Shown here: positions 1-10,269 of the stretch, in pieces | How the letters are laid out: each line of letters starts with the position of its first letter | Numbering within the stretch: position 1 is the stretch's first letter | NCBI GenBank assembly: GCA_937959275.1 | Contig: CALGLU010000018.1 | Span: forward strand, 124,001-188,000 | Direction: 5' to 3' | Origin: an uncultured Saprospiraceae bacterium | GTDB taxonomy: Bacteria > Bacteroidota > Bacteroidia > Chitinophagales > Saprospiraceae | DNA: 64,000 nucleotides | Notes under the pieces: generated by a model | What the model was told of the DNA's origin: nothing | What the model saw: only the letters and a program-made list of their open reading frames with translations | Databases searched by the model: none | Position numbers and translations under genes: made by a program

Positions 1-82
1 CTTTGGGGTTACTCAGACAGGGTTGGGGTTTACTCAGACAGGGCAAACAGGCTTGGTTTTTTCTCAGACAGGAATGTCTGAG
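1..82. repeat. Short direct repeats and hairpin at window edge
   Basis: The block CTCAGACAGG occurs three times (about 12-21, 33-42 and 63-72), the first two within a longer GGTT(T)ACTCAGACAGGG unit. The third copy is followed by its own inverse, making a perfect 8-bp hairpin (CTCAGACA / TGTCTGAG, 63-82) with a GGAA loop. The array may continue to the left of the window. The function is unknown; it lies just beyond the terminator of the giant minus-strand gene. Confidence 0.6.
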
Positions 83-87
83 GAACG

Positions 88-127
88 AAAAAAACCTGAC
101 TGGACTTTAGGACCAATCAGGTTTTTT
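88..127. terminator. Bidirectional rho-independent terminator
   Basis: A 15-bp stem with one mismatch (89-103 pairing with 113-127, AAAAAACCTGA... / ...TCAGGTTTTTT) with a 9-nt loop. It carries an A-tract on one side and a T-tract on the other, so it can end transcription in both directions. It lies 30 bp past the stop codon of the giant minus-strand gene. Confidence 0.8.
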
Positions 128-156
128 GTGTTTTTAAGATTCTTTGTGGAGAACCA

Positions 157-3100
157 TTAATCCATCACCATCATCTGCTTTGTTTCAGTAAAGGCTTCCG
201 TCTTGATCATGTAGTGATAAATGCCAGATCCACCGATTGTATTCGCATTAATTTCAATTTGATGAGTACCGATCCCATATGACTGACTCTTCTGTATCCA
301 GACTAACTGTCCTGCAGCATTATATATACTCAATGTCAGATTGTCCGTTGATTCTGGTAAATAAAATTCTATCACAGTTGATTTGCTAAATGGATTTGGC
401 CTGTTTTGAGATAAGCTTGGAACTACTACCTCTACAGCTGATTCAACATTCAAAGCGATATCCCAAATATCAAATGTAGAATGCACATAAGCCTCAGCCT
501 TAGTCACAGCTGACACAATAGACAATTGATTCAAATGAGATTGAGTAAGTGCATCAGCAAATTCAATCTGAAACTCTAATTGATCGCTCATTGCCTGACC
601 ATCATCTACATGCCAGCTCAAGCTCGTCGCACCATTGATATAATAATTCTCTTCATCTATGCTCATCGTGCCTGATTGGATACTGACAACTTCATTATCA
701 CTTTCTGAAAGAGTGAATTGCAAACCATAAATATCAACTGCGTTTTGAGTTCTGATTTCTAATACCTTAGGATTTGTCAAACTAATATTCGCATCCAATT
801 GAAGGGTGGACATATATCTGGTCTCGACTAACATCGCTTCACTCGGCGCTGCATTATCATTGACGTCTCCTACTTTCAAACCAATGAAATTCTCCGTGAG
901 TAAATCATCTTCGATACTTCTTGGATCTCGTACTTCTCTAAACGGCCATGGATTATCTGTAGAAATAAAGTCTTGCTCAGCATCTACAAATCTCCAACTT
1001 TGATTATTACTGAATCGTTCGGTTATACCCAATACCAATCGTCTTGCTTCAACAATATCCAGAGATGAAATCGACTTATCGTTCGTAATATCAGCTGCAA
1101 TAATCTTATAAGGTGAGCCTAAATCACGCAGTCCAAGGATATGTCTTTGTATCAATAAAAGATCTAATGTTGACACCCCATTAGCGTGATTCATATCTTT
1201 TTCTGGAGATATCACAAAGTTATATCCCGATGGATTATTGTCAAATGAATATTCTCCTCGATTCGTGACATCTTGGAATTTCGGATATTCTGGAATAGCT
1301 GAATTCAAACTCACTCTTGCGTCTGCAATCACCATGCCTAGCTCCGTTTGTAATCTTCCTGCAATTGTATAGGACGAACTTCCTTGTTCTTCAGTACAGC
1401 CACCATTTATTAATATGGAGGATCTACAAAAATCACTATTACCATTTTCATCCCATATCCATAACCTAACAAACACAGATGTCGCTTCATCCTGACAGGC
1501 AATACTATAGCCAAATTGATCATCAAATCCAGCTGTACCAGGTTCTAGCGGAAATTGTCCATCTGGTACAATTGCCCATTGTAAATCGCTATGGTCTGTA
1601 CAATTATCATAACTACCAAAATCAATATCTGATGCCCATACTGTTACGCTGTCTTGACCAACTGGAAAACTTGTTGACACAGCGGCAATACAAAAAGGTG
1701 TTGGATTGATATCGTCGCCAAACGTAACTTCTGTAGTTGCTACTGTTTCATTCCCACATCCATCTGTTGCAGTCCAAGTAATGATATGTTTATCTCCTGG
1801 ACTTCCTGTACCAGAATTAATTGTCATACTAGCTCCCACTCCATTTTGTATATCTATAACAAACTCACCTCTTTGCACTGTTACATACCATCTCACTAAT
1901 TCTGCTGGGGATTCTACTCCATTGCAAAAATCTGATACTGTGGCTATCAATAGTTCATCTCCTCTACAGGATGTCGCATCATCTTTGGATATAGCACCTC
2001 CTGAAGTACTAACTTCATGAGTTGTCACAACTGTAATTGATGGTGCAGAATCATCCACAACTTTTATAATCTGATCGAAGGTATAATAGCCATCTTCTTC
2101 AACTGTCACATATTTGAAGTAGACTGCATCATCAGCTACGGGGCCTTCTTCTGGACATGCAGCGCATTCGCCTTGAGCCCAATCTTCTATAGCTATAAAC
2201 TGATCTCTAGAGCTGTCATTATCATCGTCTATATCTCCCCCGTTGGAATCCCACTTACACCAGTCAATAATCGTCCATCGATTGATTAATTTAAAACAGG
2301 CATCTGACGAGAATATCGTATCGACCTCCATATTGTGCGCGATGAGACTACATGCTGCATCACACCAGATAGGTTCACCATACGATTCACCGTCCACACC
2401 GCAAACCTGCACGTTACCCATTTGAATTGGAGCATCACTAATTATCCCCAATGTACCATCTATCTCACATTCTAAATTTTGACCCTGAACAACTTCGCCG
2501 GTATAATGCTTTGGCCATTTGATCGTATACGGATCCATTCCTCCATCTTCATTAATAATTGACACTACTTGTCGACAATACGGATCACCTGACGAAAACT
2601 CTCCATTAGCATCTCTATCGATGTACCATTCTCTGATAAGCTGCTCTGTACCACAATACCCATTGATATCTGATTCATTTAATAATCTAGCTTCTACGCC
2701 TTCAGATTCACAATATTGACCTGTAATTAATGGATCAGCGATCGTATTCATATCGTCTTGACAGTTGACTGTCACTGGAAGGCAAGTCAAAATACTCTGA
2801 GTCTTATCAACTACAGTGACATCTACCATACACGTATTTGTATTTCCAACTTGATCCGTCACCTGTATCTCTACCATTACAATCTGCCCTATATCTTCAC
2901 AACAGAATTTGACAAAATCTGCAAACTCTGTGGTATACCCCACTATTGTAGAATCAATACAGATACCTGTTTTGGAATCCGTCTCGACACACTCATATTG
3001 CGCAATACAATCTGAAGAACAGCAACCTGTAACTCGTCTTGCTTGGATCGTTATCTCTGTGCTGCATCCAGAATCATGGCTACCCGCATCAAAACTCTCG

Positions 3101-6100
3101 GCATAGACTTTCCCTCCTCCATCATTCAGTGCTAACATAGCAGAAGTCAGTGTCACATTTAAGTTTGTTTCGCAGACTGGTACTGGTGCAATATGATCTT
3201 CTACAAAAATATTGAATGTATCCAAAGCTACATTTCCACAATCATCACTCACAGCTAAAATAGCTTCAATTGGACTATTGGCTAACCATAAATCAACCGC
3301 AAATCCATCGGCAACCAGACCTTCTGAAAGTTGCCAGCTCTCTGATAATAAGTCTGAATTACAATTATCGGTATACGTTCCTGTCTGTAGTTTGTATACG
3401 CCAGCGCACGACCAAGGATCGATACTGATAACAACATCATCTCGTTTATCAATGATTGGTGCTTCACGATCTCTGACTTCTATTGTCTGAGACAACTGGA
3501 TTTGCGCATTGTTATTACACCAATCAATAATTGACCAATCCCGAATGACTTTTTGCCCTCCTGCACAGGCTTCAATCACCATATCTGAATAATCGACTAA
3601 TACATTACAAAGATTCTCGTCAAGGAATATTTCTTGATATTGGACAACTGGATTTGGTCCTCTTCTCAAACACCGAATAGAATCCCGTCTTTCTTTCTTA
3701 ACGATATCCACCAATACCCAAAGTCCATTTAATGAAACCATTTCTTGAACCGTGTCAATTGGGACATCGAAATGAATAACAACTTCTTCTAAGCAGATGG
3801 TATCTATTTTTATATTATCAAAATCTAAGTAATATGGATAGGCATCTGTAGCATCTTCAGTCTCAACTAAGATTGCTTCAGGAGACACATCTGCTCCACA
3901 GTCCAAATCGACATGACTTGGCGCTTGAATATCGTATTGGTTTAAATCTATTGGTTGTTCTACATACGCTTGAGTGATCAAGTCGTGCTTGATCATCTCT
4001 CCATGCAATTCGAATAAACCTGTGTATGTGACCACATGCAAAATACCCTCACACATGTCTCCACTTTGTGTCTCTTCGACGATGATATCGCCTATCAAGG
4101 TTGAATAACAAGCTGTATCAAGGGTCTGCGTGATCTCTTCGATCGTCACAAACTCGGCTGGATAATCACCAGCACATACAGTGGTACAAGTTGGCAAACA
4201 ACTGCTCACCTCAACATAGATACTATAATCTCCAAAGGCTCTATAATCAGCTGCAGCAACAAAGACGTCATATTCTCCAGGATTCAATTGTAGGTCTGCA
4301 AGCGGTGTTACACTGATTGTGCCTGTCGGGAATGCATAACTAAATACCGTCCCATCTTCTGTGTTGACGAAGTATAGATTCAAGTCAACATATTGTATAT
4401 CCAGCGGCGCTCCGTGAAGAGCTGCATTATATCTTAAAGTTGAAAATCCAAGGACAAACGCTTCTTGACATGATCCATCGTTTAAGTTGATCGTACCTAG
4501 AAAGTCTGTTGTTCTACCAGGATCTTCATCGATTGAGATCATATCATTGAGGTCCAACACATCTTGATCATTGATCTCGCCTGAGCTATCTAAAACATTG
4601 CCTGGTTCATAGGTACAAGCAGATTCAAATTCAGGGATAAGATTCGCTTCTATCAATACTTCACCCCAACATGTATTTCCACAGAAATCTGTAATTGTAT
4701 ATGCTACTGATTCGCCTGATTCAATATAAACAGACCAATCAATGCTATCAAATGTTTCATTCGGATCTAGACTAAAACCAAACTGCCCATCTTCAAGACT
4801 TATGAAATACTTGGTATCTGCAGGTGCCTCTAGTAAAAAATCCGGTGTTATGCCTTGACAATCTTGAGCAAGACTCACATTGATCTTATCATTACAAACC
4901 AGCACAGTCGTAGCATCTCTTAGAATAGATATTGTCTGGACGTAAATACCTACATTTCCACAAGCGTCAACGGCTGTAAATGTTCGTATAATATATCCTA
5001 CTATACCGCCCAGTGCTGCATTGCCATCAAAACCAACATACTCATCTGTAAATGTTACAGTGACCGTATTCGTACTACCATCTATTGGCATACAAAAATC
5101 AACAACCGTGGCTATACCGCCAGTTGCGTCTGGATCACAGGCATCTAAACATCCAATGGTAATATCTGGTGGTCCTTCTAATATCGGAGCTATATCATTA
5201 ACGATCGTGATGATCTGCACATAAACTTGTTCATTCCCACAATCGTCCAAAACTGTAAACGTTCGTTCTATTGTTACATCTCCAGGACATGAGCCACTAA
5301 TTATTTCATCATCAACACTTAATGTCGATGGGCGTGTACAATCTGTTTGATTTAATACCGGTAATCCTGTAGCATCTGTGCTAAAATCATCACCACAACT
5401 TAGTATCACATCATCAGGAATTGAAGCACTTGGTAAACTTGGCAACAGGTTAACTGTTTGGGTACAAGTCGCGCGGTTATTACATATATCAAATGCCTCA
5501 TAAACGATTTCTATAGTATGTACATACGGACATAGTCCAGGTATAGTGTCTAAGGATACTTGATTTAAGGCTAATACTGCACAGTTGTCTGTGGCAGTGC
5601 CACCAGCAGCAATGAATTCACTTAAATCGGCATAGGTCGGAATGGGATCTCCACAATTTATATCCACAGGTCCTGGACACACTAATACGGGTGGCTCAGA
5701 ATCTGTTGTAAAGCTAAACGTGAGTTGATCTGAATTACATGCAGGAAAAGGTACAGTCGGATCAATGATCGTCAGAGTGATAGTACCCACTGATGCACAA
5801 TTATCAAATGTATATGTACCAGAGGCAGCCCCTGATGTTGATCCATCTCCAAAATCCCAAGTATAGATTAAGTCACTCGGTGGAGCATTGTCTATTGAAC
5901 CGCTAGCATCATAAGTGACTTCTAAAGTACACGGATCAAATACTGCTGTAGCGATTGCTTCTGGGCCTTCATAAACAATCACAGAACCAACCACTTGCTC
6001 ATCTGTACAACCAAACTGATCCGTTATCATGAGTGTTATATCATAGGTTCCTGATGCAGCATATTGGTGTGTAGCTGTTGCCGTTGTATAATCACAGCCT

Positions 6101-9100
6101 ACTGTACCAATACCGACATTCCAGCAATATGTCAAGCCATCACCAATACTTGCACTTGCGTCCAAGGTGATTATATCGCCTAAACATATTTCAGGTGTAA
6201 TGGGTAATGAGTTAATGGTCGCAGGGTTATCAACTTCTACGTTGATGATTTGTACACATTCATTTTGACCACAATTATCTGTGATTGTAAATGTTCTGGT
6301 AATAATTTCTTCTAAAGGACATGTTCCAGGAACTGAAGTATCAACACTCGTTATTTCAAATGTTGGATTACAGATATTGGTGGTGACTTGTGGTTCACCT
6401 AAAGTCTGAGTATCGATAGGATCACCATCCACAACGGTTACCAATCCTGGAGGGCATACAAATGCATTCGTTCCACAAACAATCACTTCTATAGATGTTG
6501 TAGAACTTGGGCAAAGGCCCCTGCTATCTACAACGGTGACGAATGCGGTATATGTGCCCGGGTTAGGATATGTAAATGTTGCAGTAGGTACTGTTGTGGT
6601 TGCATCCACTGTGCCATCTCCATCAAAGTCCCACTCATACGGTGATAGTAGACCAACTGATGCTGAGGCATCAAATGTGATTGTGGTACCAGCACAGGCT
6701 GGACCTGCTGGTGCAAGCATTGCTACAGGTGGATCATAGACAATCACTGTCCCAACAATTTGTTCTTGTGTACAACCAAATACATCCGTAATCATCAAAC
6801 TGATATCATATGTTCCAGAAGACGTGTATTGATGTGTAGCAGTTGCAGTAGTATAATCGCAGCCGAGGGTACCAATCCCGACGTTCCAGCAATAGCTCAA
6901 AGCATCTCCTATACTAGCGCTTGCGTCAAGTGTAATGATATCGCCTAAACAAATTTCTGGAGTAATAGGCAATGCGTTAATCATGGCAGGATTATCGACT
7001 TCTACATTGATGATTTGAACACATTCACTTTGTCCACAGTTATCTGTGATTGTAAATGTTCTGGTAATAATTTTTTCTAAGGGACATGTACCAGGGACTG
7101 ATGTGTCAACATTCGAAATTACAAATGTTGGGTTACATGCATTGGTCGTGACTTGTGGTTCACCCAAGGTTTGTGGATCGATTGGATCACCATCGACTAT
7201 TGTTACCGGGCTAGGTGGACACACCACCTCATTCGTCCCACAAATGATCACTTCTATTGATGTCGTAGAACTAGGGCAAAGACCGCTACCATCTATGACA
7301 GTCACGAATGCGGTATACGTACCTGGGCTTGGATATGTAAAGGTAGTTGATGGTCCTGTTGTCGTTGCATCAATTGTACCGTCTCCATCAAAGTCCCACT
7401 CATAAGATGTGATCGCACCAAGTGATGCCGAGGCATCAAAAGCCACAGTAGTACCTGCGCAAGCTGGCCCTGTTAGAGCAAGCATGGCAATAGGGTCATC
7501 AACACAACATGCCATCGGGCTTGTTGTAATCGCTATCTCATTACTCAAGCACGTAGCGTTTGCAGAATCAACGCACCGCGCTAAAAATGGTGTAGGATAG
7601 ACAGGTTGAGTCGCACTCCAAGTCGCTCCATTGTCTATTGAATATTCTAAATTGAAGCCAGTAGCACAAGGAGTCTGTATGGTATAAAACCCGTCTATCT
7701 CAGGGTCGCACATGTTTTCGGTTACTAAGATCACTGGATCTATTGGGATGCAACAAACCTCAAAGCTTGTCGTCACCGCGATTTCATTACTCATACAAGT
7801 TGCATTAGCCGTCTCTATGCATCTAGCTAAAAATTCAGCTGGATATATAGGTTGAGTGGCAACCCATGTCGCTCCATTATCTGTTGAATATTCTAACTCA
7901 AATCCAGCGGCGCAAGGTGTTTGTATTGTATAACTTCCCGTCGCAGCAGGACATATGTTATCGTTGACTATGATGACTGGGTCTGTAGGTAAACAGCAAA
8001 CCACTGGGCTACCCACAACTTGGACTTCATCACTCATACACTCTTCATTTGTACAACCATCTTGAAACACGATGGTAAATGAGCCACCATCTCCTGATGT
8101 ATCAGATGCATCATAGTAGTCAATACTTATTTGGGTAATGCAATCATCAAAAGTTACAGAGAACATGCCAAGTGTTGGTGCTCCGTCTCCCGGATAATTA
8201 ACATTTGGATTGTTAGATGAAAAAATATTCCCAGTATTATCAACTCCCGCGCCAATTGTATTCACAGTATAAGTGACTGGCCCATTAGGACCTGATGCTG
8301 TGAGAAGCATTTCATCATCACGATCAAGATCCCATAAATCTATTGTTAAATTGCAAACAGGTTCAGAAAAATTATATAGATTATTTACAGAGTTGTCAAT
8401 AAGACCGCAAGAATTCTCATTACATGTGTGCGAAACACCTGTACTAATCCCAAGATCACCATCTGTTTGTGATGTAGTAATCTCGTTTTCATCTAGTGAA
8501 CTTGTGCCATTAAACGTTTGATCGATTGATAGGACTGCACTGCCAATCATGACTGTTCCCATATTTACTTCATCAACAGCATCCATTGAAGGATCTAAAC
8601 CTGTTAAATCAGCAATTAAGCACATCTCCTCGACACAACGGGTGATAAATGGAGTCGGATATGTAGGCAGAACTGTGCCCCATGTCATTCCGGCGTCTGT
8701 AGAAAATTCTATACCAAAACCACCTGCACATGCAGTTGAGATTTCGTAAAATCCATCTGCAATAGGATCACAAGTATTTTCGGTAACGGTTATGACTGGT
8801 GGGTCAACCATACATGTCACCCCACAGCCAACAATTGGTGTACCTGCGCAAGGAATACATTCTAAACCACAATTATCAATTGTCAATACATCGTTCTCCG
8901 TACAAATATCACCATCGTCACATGGTCTAACAATTTCATCTCCAGTATCACAACCAGTGCAATCATTAGGATCATTAGCGCAGGCTCCACATAAGGTTGG
9001 GAATGCGTTTGAATTAGCACACATAAAAACGATAATCTCTGTGACTAGCCAATTGCCATTTGCATCTATATCTGCTGGAAATAATAAATCTAAGTCTAAT

Positions 9101-9498
9101 CCTGAACCAGGAGTGGGCAAAATATCTAAACAGAGTGTTGTATTTGTTGCAGGGTCAAGATACTGTAGATATACTTCATCCATTTGTCCATTGCAACCAT
9201 TGCCCTGACCAATCTCTCCACCAATGGATGTAACGATTGATAGAGGTGATCGCTGAAATATATAGGCAGTACAAGCCAAACCTGTAGCATCCACACATTC
9301 ACCAGACGTAAAATCACCACCAATATTTGTGCCTGCGACAGCACAAAGAGATACATCTGAATCTAAATCAATAGGCACAATTTGATCAGCTGTACATGTC
9401 GACAGATCGGGACACTGGCTGTAGAGTATACTTGCAGAGCACAACTGTAAAACGAGAGTCGTGAGAACAAGTAATTTCAGAGGTGTTAAAGAATTCAT
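157..9498 (-). CDS. Giant secreted adhesin-like protein with PKD/HYR-type repeats and T9SS type-A sorting domain
   Basis: This 3113-residue protein has an N-terminal signal peptide (about residues 1-27). Three related Cys-rich units follow, each with a D-P-V-I-x-V-x-x-N-x-C start (near residues 229, 503 and 584). Next comes a 255-residue PKD/HYR block present twice in tandem (about 666-920 and 921-1175; PKD hallmark YEWDFDGDGT). Many HYR-like Cys-rich beta-sandwich units (D-N-C-G-N) run to about 2750. A dockerin-like pair of segments (LDLLLIQRHILG; LDIVEARRLVLG) lies near 2770-2830. The last ~85 residues form a T9SS type-A tail beginning SQNRPNPF. By family knowledge such proteins are exported by T9SS and attached to the surface or released; adhesion is inferred and no catalytic domain was recognised. 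The ATG at 9498 directly precedes the signal peptide. Confidence 0.9.
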   Translation of the reverse strand: MNSLTPLKLLVLTTLVLQLCSASILYSQCPDLSTCTADQIVPIDLDSDVSLCAVAGTNIGGDFTSGECVDATGLACTAYIFQRSPLSIVTSIGGEIGQGNGCNGQMDEVYLQYLDPATNTTLCLDILPTPGSGLDLDLLFPADIDANGNWLVTEIIVFMCANSNAFPTLCGACANDPNDCTGCDTGDEIVRPCDDGDICTENDVLTIDNCGLECIPCAGTPIVGCGVTCMVDPPVITVTENTCDPIADGFYEISTACAGGFGIEFSTDAGMTWGTVLPTYPTPFITRCVEEMCLIADLTGLDPSMDAVDEVNMGTVMIGSAVLSIDQTFNGTSSLDENEITTSQTDGDLGISTGVSHTCNENSCGLIDNSVNNLYNFSEPVCNLTIDLWDLDRDDEMLLTASGPNGPVTYTVNTIGAGVDNTGNIFSSNNPNVNYPGDGAPTLGMFSVTFDDCITQISIDYYDASDTSGDGGSFTIVFQDGCTNEECMSDEVQVVGSPVVCCLPTDPVIIVNDNICPAATGSYTIQTPCAAGFELEYSTDNGATWVATQPIYPAEFLARCIETANATCMSNEIAVTTSFEVCCIPIDPVILVTENMCDPEIDGFYTIQTPCATGFNLEYSIDNGATWSATQPVYPTPFLARCVDSANATCLSNEIAITTSPMACCVDDPIAMLALTGPACAGTTVAFDASASLGAITSYEWDFDGDGTIDATTTGPSTTFTYPSPGTYTAFVTVIDGSGLCPSSTTSIEVIICGTNEVVCPPSPVTIVDGDPIDPQTLGEPQVTTNACNPTFVISNVDTSVPGTCPLEKIITRTFTITDNCGQSECVQIINVEVDNPAMINALPITPEICLGDIITLDASASIGDALSYCWNVGIGTLGCDYTTATATHQYTSSGTYDISLMITDVFGCTQEQIVGTVIVYDPPVAMLAPAGPACAGTTITFDASASVGLLSPYEWDFDGDGTVDATTTVPTATFTYPNPGTYTAFVTVVDSRGLCPSSTTSIEVIVCGTNAFVCPPGLVTVVDGDPIDTQTLGEPQVTTNICNPTFEITSVDTSVPGTCPLEEIITRTFTITDNCGQNECVQIINVEVDNPATINSLPITPEICLGDIITLDASASIGDGLTYCWNVGIGTVGCDYTTATATHQYAASGTYDITLMITDQFGCTDEQVVGSVIVYEGPEAIATAVFDPCTLEVTYDASGSIDNAPPSDLIYTWDFGDGSTSGAASGTYTFDNCASVGTITLTIIDPTVPFPACNSDQLTFSFTTDSEPPVLVCPGPVDINCGDPIPTYADLSEFIAAGGTATDNCAVLALNQVSLDTIPGLCPYVHTIEIVYEAFDICNNRATCTQTVNLLPSLPSASIPDDVILSCGDDFSTDATGLPVLNQTDCTRPSTLSVDDEIISGSCPGDVTIERTFTVLDDCGNEQVYVQIITIVNDIAPILEGPPDITIGCLDACDPDATGGIATVVDFCMPIDGSTNTVTVTFTDEYVGFDGNAALGGIVGYIIRTFTAVDACGNVGIYVQTISILRDATTVLVCNDKINVSLAQDCQGITPDFLLEAPADTKYFISLEDGQFGFSLDPNETFDSIDWSVYIESGESVAYTITDFCGNTCWGEVLIEANLIPEFESACTYEPGNVLDSSGEINDQDVLDLNDMISIDEDPGRTTDFLGTINLNDGSCQEAFVLGFSTLRYNAALHGAPLDIQYVDLNLYFVNTEDGTVFSYAFPTGTISVTPLADLQLNPGEYDVFVAAADYRAFGDYSIYVEVSSCLPTCTTVCAGDYPAEFVTIEEITQTLDTACYSTLIGDIIVEETQSGDMCEGILHVVTYTGLFELHGEMIKHDLITQAYVEQPIDLNQYDIQAPSHVDLDCGADVSPEAILVETEDATDAYPYYLDFDNIKIDTICLEEVVIHFDVPIDTVQEMVSLNGLWVLVDIVKKERRDSIRCLRRGPNPVVQYQEIFLDENLCNVLVDYSDMVIEACAGGQKVIRDWSIIDWCNNNAQIQLSQTIEVRDREAPIIDKRDDVVISIDPWSCAGVYKLQTGTYTDNCNSDLLSESWQLSEGLVADGFAVDLWLANSPIEAILAVSDDCGNVALDTFNIFVEDHIAPVPVCETNLNVTLTSAMLALNDGGGKVYAESFDAGSHDSGCSTEITIQARRVTGCCSSDCIAQYECVETDSKTGICIDSTIVGYTTEFADFVKFCCEDIGQIVMVEIQVTDQVGNTNTCMVDVTVVDKTQSILTCLPVTVNCQDDMNTIADPLITGQYCESEGVEARLLNESDINGYCGTEQLIREWYIDRDANGEFSSGDPYCRQVVSIINEDGGMDPYTIKWPKHYTGEVVQGQNLECEIDGTLGIISDAPIQMGNVQVCGVDGESYGEPIWCDAACSLIAHNMEVDTIFSSDACFKLINRWTIIDWCKWDSNGGDIDDDNDSSRDQFIAIEDWAQGECAACPEEGPVADDAVYFKYVTVEEDGYYTFDQIIKVVDDSAPSITVVTTHEVSTSGGAISKDDATSCRGDELLIATVSDFCNGVESPAELVRWYVTVQRGEFVIDIQNGVGASMTINSGTGSPGDKHIITWTATDGCGNETVATTEVTFGDDINPTPFCIAAVSTSFPVGQDSVTVWASDIDFGSYDNCTDHSDLQWAIVPDGQFPLEPGTAGFDDQFGYSIACQDEATSVFVRLWIWDENGNSDFCRSSILINGGCTEEQGSSSYTIAGRLQTELGMVIADARVSLNSAIPEYPKFQDVTNRGEYSFDNNPSGYNFVISPEKDMNHANGVSTLDLLLIQRHILGLRDLGSPYKIIAADITNDKSISSLDIVEARRLVLGITERFSNNQSWRFVDAEQDFISTDNPWPFREVRDPRSIEDDLLTENFIGLKVGDVNDNAAPSEAMLVETRYMSTLQLDANISLTNPKVLEIRTQNAVDIYGLQFTLSESDNEVVSIQSGTMSIDEENYYINGATSLSWHVDDGQAMSDQLEFQIEFADALTQSHLNQLSIVSAVTKAEAYVHSTFDIWDIALNVESAVEVVVPSLSQNRPNPFSKSTVIEFYLPESTDNLTLSIYNAAGQLVWIQKSQSYGIGTHQIEINANTIGGSGIYHYMIKTEAFTETKQMMVMD
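5970..7500 (-). repeat. Tandem 765-bp internal duplication
   Basis: Two in-frame copies, each 255 codons, lie at about 6735-7500 and 5970-6735. Equivalent codons are exactly 765 bp apart (for example 7478 and 6713). The proteins are nearly identical (GPACAGTT, SSTTSIEV, CLGDIITLDASASIGD in both), while many third codon positions differ. That pattern fits an older duplication held under protein-level selection. Confidence 0.85.
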
Positions 9499-9830
9499 AG
9501 GTTGGTATTAATTCATTGAATTTCGGCGCTGTAAATTACTTAATATGTTAGAAATTCAAGGTGATTTATTCAGGTTAATTTGAACCGTATCACATGACAG
9601 TAATTCAATATATATAAATCACTATTAACTATTTATTTATATATATAAATAAAGCTTTTACACTCATGTTGTAACAATAAATAGGAGGTAAAATAAAGGC
9701 GAATAAGAGGACTTAAACATTAGGAATCAAAAACGTTGCCATAATCTATAGTGTATCTTGTTTTATTTGAGAGTTTTGATCATTTCTGATTACTCCCTTT
9801 AAAAATACTCCAAGAGTGTAGGTTCAGTTA
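9499..9830. other. Intergenic region with AT palindrome
   Basis: This gap lies between the start of the giant gene and the stop of the LuxR-type gene, both on the minus strand. It holds a perfect 22-bp AT palindrome at 9632-9653 (arms TTTATTTATAT / ATATAAATAAA). The giant gene's promoter must lie here, but I see no convincing TAnnTTTG box on the minus strand and no small ORF I would support. Confidence 0.5.
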
Positions 9831-10055
9831 TTAAGAAATACCTTGTAATTCAATAATTTTGTATCTAAGAGACTTGATGATCATTCCAGCTGTATTTCTT
9901 GCATTGAGTTTAGATAGCAAATTACTTCTGTGTGAATTGACAGTTTCCTGGCTGATATATAATTCCAATGCTATTTCCTTTGCGGTAAACTCCTGAGCTA
10001 TCAGGTTTAAAATTTGCTTTTCACGTTTTGTAATTCTATCAATAAACATAGTCAT
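9831..10055 (-). CDS. Small LuxR-type HTH transcriptional regulator
   Basis: This 74-residue protein is essentially only a LuxR/FixJ-type helix-turn-helix. It opens with TKREKQILNLIAQ, continues with the recognition region ISQETVNSHRSNLLSKL, and ends A-R-N-T-A-G-M-I. There is no receiver, PAS or autoinducer domain, so any signal must come by another route such as dimerisation with another regulator. The start at 10055 is an ATG. It is divergent from the ECF sigma gene, and each gene has a copy of the TTTACCT element in front of it. The HTH closely resembles the C-terminus of the regulator at 20632. DNA binding is well supported; the targets are not known. Confidence 0.85.
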   Translation of the reverse strand: MTMFIDRITKREKQILNLIAQEFTAKEIALELYISQETVNSHRSNLLSKLNARNTAGMIIKSLRYKIIELQGIS

Positions 10056-10103
10056 GCATTTAAGAAGTTAATAAATCGATATCAAAAACGATATCAAGAT
10101 GAT

Positions 10104-10128
10104 GTTCTCTTAAAAAGCAATAGGTAAA
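10104..10128 (-). promoter_or_regulatory. TTTACCT element in front of the LuxR-type gene
   Basis: Read on the minus strand the site starts TTTACCTATTG and matches the element before the sigma gene at about 18 of 25 positions. It ends 48 bp before the ATG at 10055. It could be a promoter -7 region (TACCTATTG resembles TAnnTTTG) or an operator. Confidence 0.4.
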
Positions 10129-10178
10129 GTTGTTTTAAAAAAAAACTTAGATAAGATTTTTAGACAAGAAATGTGATT

Positions 10179-10207
10179 CTGATTTACCTTTTGAATTTAA
10201 AAGGCAC
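10179..10207 (+). promoter_or_regulatory. TTTACCT element with inverted repeat before the ECF sigma gene
   Basis: A 29-bp stretch beginning CTGATTTACCTTT matches 20510-20538 at about 24 of 29 positions. It contains the inverted repeat CCTTTT-N6-AAAAGG (10187-10204). It ends about 62 bp before the preferred ATG of the sigma gene. Promoter or operator is the likely role. Confidence 0.45.
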
Positions 10208-10269
10208 TTGTCTATAAGATCGGCAAAATATGTATATTGGATTTACTCATAAACGAGCCTAAATCTGAC

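Noticed and set aside
1-72. Possible CRISPR repeats at the left edge
   Set aside because: The repeated unit is only about 10-18 bp, spacing is irregular and no cas gene is present in the window.
8792-9208. 138-codon plus-strand open frame
   Set aside because: It is antisense to the giant T9SS protein, low in complexity and without motif; the reverse strand has a clear signal peptide and domain reading.
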